From Laccaria trichodermophora (Eukaryota > Basidiomycota > Agaricomycetes > Agaricales > Hydnangiaceae), in contig JACTVC010000002.1 of the NCBI GenBank assembly GCA_018417955.1, positions 3,038,001-3,102,000 of the forward strand: a stretch of DNA of 64,000 nt, read 5' to 3'. Made by a program: the position numbers and the translations under genes. Of the stretch, positions 57,364-64,000 are shown piece after piece (within the stretch, counting starts at the first letter, position 1; every line of letters starts with the position of its first letter). The notes beneath the pieces were generated by a model, which searched no databases, was not told where the DNA came from, and saw only the letters and a program-made list of their open reading frames with translations.

Positions 57364-60300
57364 CTAGCGGCGGCGCTGGTTACGGCGACGTCGGTCCTCG
57401 CGTTCCTCGTCCCTCCTTCGATAACCTTGAATTTTTTGTCCCGAGCGCCTGCCTCTCTTCGTCTTTTTGTACGCAACCTCTTCTGCAGAACTCTCCTCTT
57501 CCGCGTCATCTCGTTCGCCTTGTGGCCGCCACGGGTTGTCATATGCGACAGGATCAAGGATAAGCGGGCCGGCGGAGGCCATTCGTTCACTCACGGCAGC
57601 CAAGTTGAGGTTGTCTGGGGTCAAGGTGTCCATAGGAGGAGGGTGGTCTATCGACATTCGATCACCCATTTCCAACCTATCTTCCAAAGATGGACGATTT
57701 GGGTCTGACAGCCGAGACGACAGAGAAGCAACGCCCGGATCGCTCAACCGTGCTGCGAGATTGGCTGTCATTCGAGACATGAGCGTGGGTTGCCGGACGA
57801 TGGTCGGAGAAGGCGAACGAGGGAGTTCCCGGCTATCCGTGATGCGTGCAGCCAGCGTCGAAGGGGCATTGTCCACTGCCATTGCAGACGTTATAGGGGG
57901 ACTCCCCGCCGACGGGTAAGGCAAGGACGCCGCGACTGGCCAAGGGAGCAATGCGCTGGGGGTTGGCATAGACGGAGGCAAGGCATAGGGAATGACCGTA
58001 GCGTTACCTTGTATCAACACAGGGCTCAAGGTATTGCCAGTAGGAGACCACATGAAGGCTAAATTCGCGCCAAAGGGCAGCGGGGCTTCAGGGGATAATC
58101 CTATCACGGCGGGGGCACTCAACAGTGAAGGAAGGGGAGGAATTTGTACTGATTCAACAGGGGCCACAGAGCCAGCGACTTGAACACGCTCACTAGGTAA
58201 AAAGGGTCGACTGCGTGAAGACGGGCGAGGGGAGGCACGCGATCGACGCATAGGAGAAACAGAGCGTCGGGGGGACGACCGGTGTCTAAAGTACGGCGAG
58301 GGTGAGCGTTGATATCGACGCCGCTGATGAACAGGTCGCATAGGCGAATGACAACGGGACCTAATTGGGGACCGTCTACTCGGTCGATACCGTTCTGGTG
58401 AGGGCGAAATCCGCCTAGCACTACCAGGGGAACGCCCACGACTTCTTGTCCCGAGTACTGATGAGCTGGCCATTGGTGGGGTGGGTTGGTGGGACACGGC
58501 GACGGCTTCCAAGGGAAGGACTGCAGAAGGAACGGGGGCAGGGGCAGAGTTGGAAGACCAAGTATGAGTGGAGCGTACTAATGCTCCAATGTAATCCTCA
58601 TAGTTGGCGAATGAGACCAGTAGCTCCAGTCCATTTTCTCTTCGATGATGCAGGTAGAGTCGGAGCTGTCGGGCGTGATCCACGTTTCCAGTCTCCAGCC
58701 AAAAACTCTGTCTTTGGCCGACGACGGTTCTGAATATGCGTCTCACTGTTAATTGGAGCCGAGCGGCCGTATCCACTACCAAGGTCTGAATCGAGGTAAA
58801 GTCCTCGGACAGGGGCACTCCGTACAGCATCAGATATGACGAGGCGAATTCCAAAGGGTCTTCCGCGACTGGTTCGGCAGCCACCACTCTCGTATCTTGT
58901 ACCGTTGGTATTTGGGGCCCCATGGCTTCTCCATTCCAGTCTTCGTCTCCCAGCGATACCACATCGTCCTCTTCTTCGTGACTATCCTGCCTCGGAATTG
59001 ATGATGGGAGCAGCGGTTCAATTTCTGGAGGAATGGTTCCAAAAGTCATTGTCGCGCCAGCGGCAGCGGGTCTAGACTCAGGAACGGGAGCAGCGGGCAA
59101 CGTTGTCGCGCTCTTTGTTGACGTCTCCTGCACTTCTTCTGATTCCTTGGGGGGTTCGCCTTTGTCCTTGAACTGAGGGTAGTAGTCATCATCACTGTCA
59201 TCGTCATCGTCCGGGGCTAAAGGGGAAGGTCCTCCTAATCGAGGGAGCTCATCTGGTCTAGGAGTGGGGGCTATCTTTCCTGCATGCCCGGCGCGAGGTT
59301 CCTGATCACTGTAGATCCAAGAGGGTCGTTGACGCCTGATACCACGTAAATCGGTGTAGATTCCCATGGGACACGGCTGACCGTAAATGCTGGTATCTGA
59401 TACGCACCCCACGGGAGCTTTGGGACTTCGTAAGAATAGGATCTGCCAACGCTTATCCCGATCGAACATGGAGTGAGTTCTGCGATCGACTGTGGCCTTC
59501 GAGCCGATTTCCCTGAACGTTCCTTCTGGATGGTATTGTTCCAAGTATTTCAGCCAAATTTTCCGTTCATGTGGAGGAGCTCCAGGTCGAGAGGCTTCTG
59601 CTTTCTTCACGGCAGGAGGTTTGATCCACGGCACTCTGTCCTTGGCAATAACCATCGTGACAGGAGGAGGAGGCTCGTAGTCCGTTGCTACTTCCTCAGT
59701 TGATTTGCCTTTTTTGGACTTCTTTCCTTTCGATAAGGAAGTGGGCCAGATCCAACCGGGGTCGTGCACTCGCTTGGTGTCGGACAGGGTCAAATCGCCT
59801 TGTGTTATTGCCGCAGCGTCGTACTCATTAACGCTCCAATGGATCGGGGCCGCGCTGGAGCCAGCTGCGAAGTCGATCCTGAAGTCGTAAGCAGCGAGCT
59901 GTCCGCGCTCATGACGTTCAAGTTCTCGTACGACGAAGCATGGTATCCCTTCCTTCAGGTACCATCGGGCTTGTTCTTCTTCCATCCCATTGAGCCAAAC
60001 TCCTACATAACGTTCATCAGCCATTTTAGTTTGAGCGTTCGGGTCCGGTCTCCAGGATCGAGAGGCCTGTAGTCGCGATACATAGTCAATAAAGGCTCTT
60101 TTATCCTTTATTCCTCTCTGAGCTTCCGTGACAAGGTCGACCGCGACGGGAAAGCGGTTGATTCGTCGTAACGTGTCTAGGTACTCAGAGGAGGGTACTG
60201 ATGGTCGGATTTCCGCGCTCCATAGGGCTCGATGATTCGATTCGAAGGAATGATAGTTATTGTGAACTAGATGTAGGGCCGTCATCCGTTTTTCCGTCTC

Positions 60301-60804
60301 CTGATTGATTCCAATTAATTTGTCGATGTAAGTGTTACTGAGTGACCCAGTGTCGAAGGCAGGTACTCCGTCGCTTTTCCAGCAGTTGCGCAGGGATTCA
60401 TACTCGGGACTGTCGCGCGGGCTAGCCGCAGCGGGCGAGATGATGAGAGCCCTCCATTCCTTGCCAGGGAACCAGAGTTGGGCGTTTCTTGTGGGGTCAA
60501 ACGGGCCCGCGTGCCCGTCGTAGCGTCTGTGTTCCTCCTTGAAATGGTCCACTCGTAAATTCAGATTGCTGGGCCTTATACCCGGGCAAAAAGCATTGAG
60601 TAACGAATTCGGGGACGTTATTTCCCAGAGCTTATTACCCTTTTGTACGTATCTGCCATGGACCGGGGCAGGTAGTTCATAGGCAGGTGGTGGTGGTAAT
60701 AAGGGAATGGCGTCGTAACCTGCGAAGCTGGGGATCCTCCTGGGATTGTAGCGCCTAGTGTCGTTGTGACCAGCTCCGAACACGTGAGAGGGTCGTCCGG
60801 CCAT
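57364..60804 (-). CDS. Extra ORF downstream of pol in the chromovirus (1146 residues)
   Basis: One uninterrupted frame starting MAGRPSHVFG. The N-terminal half has folded character (LWEITSPNSLLNAFCPGIRP, LWFPGKEWRALIISPA, ESNHRALWSAEIRPS, ERYVGVWLNGMEEEQARWYL, ERKIWLKYLEQYHPEGTFRE). Acidic runs follow near residues 530-545 and 620, then ASSYLMLYGVPLSEDF, an Arg/Ser-rich stretch (RSRGRSPGS...RSPIRSRCHSP), Pro-rich linker and a basic Arg-rich tail. No signal peptide, transmembrane segment, CCHC knuckle, protease or RT motif. It occupies the position of env in retroviruses but does not resemble one. I recall similar products beside gypsy pols in mushroom genomes; function unknown. Confidence 0.8.
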   Translation of the reverse strand: MAGRPSHVFGAGHNDTRRYNPRRIPSFAGYDAIPLLPPPPAYELPAPVHGRYVQKGNKLWEITSPNSLLNAFCPGIRPSNLNLRVDHFKEEHRRYDGHAGPFDPTRNAQLWFPGKEWRALIISPAAASPRDSPEYESLRNCWKSDGVPAFDTGSLSNTYIDKLIGINQETEKRMTALHLVHNNYHSFESNHRALWSAEIRPSVPSSEYLDTLRRINRFPVAVDLVTEAQRGIKDKRAFIDYVSRLQASRSWRPDPNAQTKMADERYVGVWLNGMEEEQARWYLKEGIPCFVVRELERHERGQLAAYDFRIDFAAGSSAAPIHWSVNEYDAAAITQGDLTLSDTKRVHDPGWIWPTSLSKGKKSKKGKSTEEVATDYEPPPPVTMVIAKDRVPWIKPPAVKKAEASRPGAPPHERKIWLKYLEQYHPEGTFREIGSKATVDRRTHSMFDRDKRWQILFLRSPKAPVGCVSDTSIYGQPCPMGIYTDLRGIRRQRPSWIYSDQEPRAGHAGKIAPTPRPDELPRLGGPSPLAPDDDDDSDDDYYPQFKDKGEPPKESEEVQETSTKSATTLPAAPVPESRPAAAGATMTFGTIPPEIEPLLPSSIPRQDSHEEEDDVVSLGDEDWNGEAMGPQIPTVQDTRVVAAEPVAEDPLEFASSYLMLYGVPLSEDFTSIQTLVVDTAARLQLTVRRIFRTVVGQRQSFWLETGNVDHARQLRLYLHHRRENGLELLVSFANYEDYIGALVRSTHTWSSNSAPAPVPSAVLPLEAVAVSHQPTPPMASSSVLGTRSRGRSPGSARRISPSPERYRPSRRSPIRSRCHSPMRPVHQRRRYQRSPSPYFRHRSSPRRSVSPMRRSRASPRPSSRSRPFLPSERVQVAGSVAPVESVQIPPLPSLLSAPAVIGLSPEAPLPFGANLAFMWSPTGNTLSPVLIQGNATVIPYALPPSMPTPSALLPWPVAASLPYPSAGSPPITSAMAVDNAPSTLAARITDSRELPRSPSPTIVRQPTLMSRMTANLAARLSDPGVASLSSRLSDPNRPSLEDRLEMGDRMSIDHPPPMDTLTPDNLNLAAVSERMASAGPLILDPVAYDNPWRPQGERDDAEEESSAEEVAYKKTKRGRRSGQKIQGYRRRDEEREDRRRRNQRRR

Positions 60805-60968
60805 AGCTTCGACGACTCTGTCCGCGATCGCGCTCGAAAGCTGCGGGACGCTGGTGTTCAGAGTGAAAAATAAGGATAAAAAGAATAAACACGTTCGAAA
60901 ATCTACGGAGTTTTAAATCTAGCTGTATAGTATTAAGTAATGAAATTGATGGAATTAGGGAATTCCCG
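60805..60968. other. Gap between pol and the downstream ORF
   Basis: 164 bp with an A-rich part (60866-60890). It could hold a subgenomic promoter or splice acceptor for the downstream ORF. Nothing specific recognised. Confidence 0.35.
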
Positions 60969-63900
60969 CTACACGCGTAGGCCCGTCGATTCGAGGTAAT
61001 CTCTTTTGAGTCGAGCGGCGTTTCGTAAGTCGTAGTCCGTAACCCATGTATCATCTGCAGGACCATAACCTTTCCATCTGACTAGAAACATTCGGCGGTT
61101 CGCTTTCCTTTTACCGGTCATGCGGTGCCCAAGAATGGCCTCGACTTCGTATTCCTCGGAAGCCTTCAGGTCTCTTGTAGATGGTAGTTCGGAGCGCTCG
61201 CCTAGTGTAGTCGGGGAGTGTATGTATTTTTTCAAATGACTTATGTTGAACACTGGGTGCATGGAGTAAGTGTCGGGTAGTCTTAGCCTATAGACTTGAG
61301 GATTTATCTTCTCCACAACTTCGAATGGGCCGATCATTCTTTGTACCAATTTCTTGCCCGTGCCCTTGACGTCTACTAGCTCTAAAGAATGAGGATTGAC
61401 CAGGGCGTAATCCCCGATTTTCAATTCTTGTACGGGTCTGCGTTGTTTATCGTAAGCTTTGGCCTGCCGGTCCTGGGCTAAAGCTATGGCGTCTTTAGCA
61501 AAAGTCCGATGGATTTCCAAGGCTTCCACAAAGTCCTCTGCCGATTGACTGGGGAGAAAGGGACGTCTGGAAGGGTCCACTTCCGGTACAATTGCCCCCA
61601 TGGAAATACGGGGGTTATAGCCCATCAATAGAAAGTTTGGAGAATATTTAGTGGAAGAGTGCACGCTGCTATTGTAGGAATAGGCCAAGACGCTGAGCCA
61701 TCTCGACCAACTTTCCTTGTCCGAAGAGACATAAGCGCGAAGCATCTGCTCAATCATGGCGTTGAGGATTTCGGTTTGCCCGTCAGTTTGGGGGTGGTGA
61801 GCTGAGGATAGAGCCATGACGCTTCCATAATTTGCAACCACTGACTTCCAGAACACCATGGCCCACCTCCTATCTCTATCCGATATTATAACCTCAGGCA
61901 TGCCATAGATGTTAACAACCCTTTCCACGAACAGTTCTGCGAATCCTTCTTGCGTCAAGGTCATATGCGTGGGTATGATAATCGCAAACTTCGTAAGTTT
62001 GTCTACTATTACCAATATTGCGGTGTACCCCTGCTCTCCCGAGGGCGGCAAACCGGTAATTAAATCCATTGATACCGTGGAGAATGGCCTTGATGGTATA
62101 TGCGTGGGCCTTAGCGCGCCCATCTTGGCACGATGATCCGTTTTGATTTTCTGACATACGTCACACGTAGTAGCATACGCCTCCGCGTCCTTGCTCATCG
62201 TTGGCCAGTAGAATAGCTCCTGTAATCGCGCTAGAAAGCGGCGGGGACCAGCGTGAGCGCTCTCGTACGGAGACTCGTGTATCCATCGCAACACATAATT
62301 TACTTTGGACTTGGGTACGCAGAGTCGAGTCTTCCAGTTAGCATCCGTGAAATATAACAGGTCATCCCGTCCTCTTTGAAAATGAGTAGCTGAGATTATG
62401 GTGTTTTCGTTAGGTTGCACTTTGATGTAGCGCGGGGCGAAGAATGCGTCTGTCTCATAACCCTCCGCAAATTCCTTACATATCTGAGGATCCACAGAGA
62501 TTAAGAGTTGTGTTCGCTCCTTCCATCCTTCGTCGGGGGAGTTTTCCGTAGGCTTGATGCCAGGAGGATAGGTCCAATGTTCAGCCCTCGTGAAGGGCAA
62601 TACATCCCCTTGTTCATCGCTGTCTGGGTTCGAATTAGAGAAAGTAGGTGGTAAGGTCTCGATTTCGTCCATTGTTTTAGACTCAGTTCCAACGGATTCG
62701 CGCTTTTTATCAGCAGCGAGTTGTCGTCTGGTTCGCGCGATGGCTGACGTTTTATCCACGACATCGTCCCATCGCGTTACGTAAAACGCGGCCTTGGGAG
62801 CCGCAGCTCTGAATATCCTATCCTCTGCCCTTTGCGCTATATTGCGTTTGACTGCATCTTGCTCTATGGATACGTTCTCATCATTGAGCGGAGAGTCATG
62901 TGGCGGGATTCGTATGAGACGGGATAAAGGGTCTACGTTGGAGTGAACTCGCCCAGCTCGATGCACGATTCTAAGGCCTGGGTAAGCAGCGAATACAGCC
63001 CCCCAGGCAGCTAATCTCCTGTTGGCATTCTCGTATACTCGCGCCCAAACGAGGGCAGCGTGATCCGTGATTAAGGTGACGTTCTCTCCTTCTATGAAAG
63101 GTTGGAACTTGACCAGAGCTTCCTTGGCAGCTAAAGCCTCTCGCTCCGTGGCGCTATAGTTGCGCTCAGCGGATTTGAAGGTTCGACTCCAATAGGCAAT
63201 AACGCGTTCGACGTGAACCACGGTCTCGTCCAGAGTGGCCCCCCATTCGTCGAGCTGTTTGACTTCGTGTTGATCCTTGTGCAATTTAGCGACTAGCGGA
63301 GGCACTTCCTTACCAGCCTTCCAGGCTGCCTCCAGCCTTTCGTAACAGGGAGTACCCTGGAGGTCCTTGACTTGGATAGTTTGTACTTGTTGCAAACTTG
63401 CTCCCAACGCGATGTCCGATGCGTCTGTATAGAGTCTATAAGCTTGTTTAGCTATTGGATGACCTAGAACCGGGGCATTCGCCAACGCTTCCTTGGCTTG
63501 TCGATAAGCGACTTCTTGTTCCGCGCGCCATTGCCATTTGGCTCCTTTTTTCAGGAGATCAAATAGTGGGGCAGCGATCATAGAATAGAAGGGTATGTAA
63601 GAGGAAAAATAGACGACCATTCCAAGGAACTTTTGTAAGTCGGATACGGAAGTAGGGCGAGCAAGGTCCATTATGGCTTGCACTTTCTCCTTATGAGTGG
63701 ATAGGCCTAGACGAGAAACCTTTTGCCCCAATAGTAGTATAGAAGAGTATCCCACGAAACATTTAACCGGCGATAAGGTTATCCCGGAAGCGGCTATAGC
63801 TCCTAAAACTCGATTTAAGTGGTCAAGATGATCTTCCCAATTTTTAGAATATACGACAATGTCATCGATGTAAACCAGGGCGAATAACCATAGAAATGGA

Positions 63901-64000
63901 GCGAGTACTCCTTGCATAATTCTTTGGAAAATGGACGGTCCATTCCTAAGTCCGAAGGGCATTCTTCGGAACTGCCACAGTCCGAGGTGGCACCGAAAGG
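60969..64000 (-). CDS. Chromovirus pol: RT, RNase H, integrase, chromodomain (5'-partial)
   Basis: Frame open to the window edge (residues GLWQFRRMPFG lie across 63962). Numbering from the internal Met at 63962: RT catalytic YIDDIVVYS at 31-39; RT thumb SDLQKFLGMVVYFSSYIP; RNase H with LYTDASDIALG and LITDHAALVWA; integrase zinc finger His-His-Cys-Cys ending CDVCQK near 598; integrase core with MDLITGLP (about 631), SDRDRRW (about 693) and QTDGQTE, giving a D-35-E spacing; GDYALVNPHSLEL; HPVFNISHLKKY; and a C-terminal chromodomain (EEYEVEAILGHR, MFLVRWKGYGPADDTWV, about 934-985). The chromodomain usually steers insertion to heterochromatin. No stops or frameshifts seen. Confidence 0.95.
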   Translation of the reverse strand, partial: FRCHLGLWQFRRMPFGLRNGPSIFQRIMQGVLAPFLWLFALVYIDDIVVYSKNWEDHLDHLNRVLGAIAASGITLSPVKCFVGYSSILLLGQKVSRLGLSTHKEKVQAIMDLARPTSVSDLQKFLGMVVYFSSYIPFYSMIAAPLFDLLKKGAKWQWRAEQEVAYRQAKEALANAPVLGHPIAKQAYRLYTDASDIALGASLQQVQTIQVKDLQGTPCYERLEAAWKAGKEVPPLVAKLHKDQHEVKQLDEWGATLDETVVHVERVIAYWSRTFKSAERNYSATEREALAAKEALVKFQPFIEGENVTLITDHAALVWARVYENANRRLAAWGAVFAAYPGLRIVHRAGRVHSNVDPLSRLIRIPPHDSPLNDENVSIEQDAVKRNIAQRAEDRIFRAAAPKAAFYVTRWDDVVDKTSAIARTRRQLAADKKRESVGTESKTMDEIETLPPTFSNSNPDSDEQGDVLPFTRAEHWTYPPGIKPTENSPDEGWKERTQLLISVDPQICKEFAEGYETDAFFAPRYIKVQPNENTIISATHFQRGRDDLLYFTDANWKTRLCVPKSKVNYVLRWIHESPYESAHAGPRRFLARLQELFYWPTMSKDAEAYATTCDVCQKIKTDHRAKMGALRPTHIPSRPFSTVSMDLITGLPPSGEQGYTAILVIVDKLTKFAIIIPTHMTLTQEGFAELFVERVVNIYGMPEVIISDRDRRWAMVFWKSVVANYGSVMALSSAHHPQTDGQTEILNAMIEQMLRAYVSSDKESWSRWLSVLAYSYNSSVHSSTKYSPNFLLMGYNPRISMGAIVPEVDPSRRPFLPSQSAEDFVEALEIHRTFAKDAIALAQDRQAKAYDKQRRPVQELKIGDYALVNPHSLELVDVKGTGKKLVQRMIGPFEVVEKINPQVYRLRLPDTYSMHPVFNISHLKKYIHSPTTLGERSELPSTRDLKASEEYEVEAILGHRMTGKRKANRRMFLVRWKGYGPADDTWVTDYDLRNAARLKRDYLESTGLRV

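Larger units (their letters stand above)
56949..64000 (-). mobile_element. Ty3/gypsy chromovirus, 3' part (5' part beyond the window)
   Basis: Read on the minus strand from the right edge: pol (63962-60969 and beyond the edge), a 164-bp gap, a second large ORF (60804-57364), polypurine tract GGGGGGGCTT (57325-57316) and a 367-bp LTR (57315-56949), beginning TGTGATACCG and ending GGTTTCACA. Coding parts are intact and CpG-rich, unlike the older repeats nearby, so it may be recent. gag and the 5' LTR are outside the window. Confidence 0.92.

Noticed and set aside
57467..57919. Plus-strand ORF of 150 codons opposite the chromovirus ORF
   Set aside because: Shadow frame of a GC-rich 1146-codon ORF; no motif.
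57364..60804. Interpretation of the downstream ORF as an envelope protein
   Set aside because: No signal peptide, transmembrane segment or furin-like site; RS-rich and basic tails suggest a nuclear or RNA-binding role.

Overview
The window is nuclear DNA of a filamentous basidiomycete, probably an agaricomycete; I cannot name the genus. Supporting signs are many introns of about 45-70 bp with GT..AG ends, tightly packed genes on both strands, a chromodomain Ty3/gypsy retroelement, and KDZ-associated cysteine-cluster transposon genes typical of mushroom-forming fungi. Exon models were built by eye: splice sites were chosen to keep the reading frame and conserved motifs.

Region 1 (1-25.3 kb) is gene-dense euchromatin. 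In order: a PHD-finger protein (-), a DNMT2-type tRNA cytosine-5 methyltransferase (+), a peroxisomal SCP2-type thiolase ending in AKL (+), DOT1 histone H3K79 methyltransferase (-), a DAO-type FAD oxidoreductase (+), a large low-complexity Bni4-like candidate PP1-targeting protein (+), an Age2/SMAP-type ArfGAP (+), kinetochore SPC25 (-), a Dbf2/Sid2 mitotic-exit kinase (+), an unknown protein (-), RNA polymerase I subunit RPA12 (+), oligosaccharyltransferase subunit OST5 (-) and the ER-shaping protein YOP1 (+). Most are housekeeping genes for chromatin, cell division, transcription and the ER. Many are divergent pairs with very short shared promoters (DOT1/oxidoreductase 63 bp, OST5/YOP1 177 bp, SPC25/DBF2 194 bp). 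RPA12 and OST5 converge with only 4 bp between stop codons. A Tc1/mariner-like MITE lies at 21.1-21.7 kb.

Region 2 (25.5-31.0 kb) looks like one decayed DNA transposon bounded by imperfect inverted repeats. It holds a KDZ-associated CxC5/CxC6-type gene (+) and a convergent GRF-like zinc-finger gene (-). Both are interrupted by TGA codons standing where CGA is expected, as CpG methylation and deamination would produce.

Region 3 (31-57 kb) is a nest of repeats, mostly very poor in CpG. It has a broken TE-associated ORF, a 681-bp foldback, an hAT-like MITE with an 8-bp target duplication, a 97-100 bp tandem repeat serving as landing site for three elements, several minisatellites, and a giant palindrome with about 2-kb nearly identical arms. 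Two near-identical 3.88-kb LTR elements without recognisable gag or pol, and one solo LTR of the same family, each have a clear 5-bp target duplication. One of the two full elements sits inside an arm of the palindrome.

Region 4 (56.9-64.0 kb) is the 3' part of a minus-strand chromovirus (RT, RNase H, integrase, chromodomain), with an extra 1146-codon ORF downstream of pol and one LTR. Its polypurine tract/LTR junction shares 16 identical bases with the coding-less LTR elements, which suggests it mobilises them. The coding-less elements carry arrays of GC-rich hairpins and are the most unusual items in the window.
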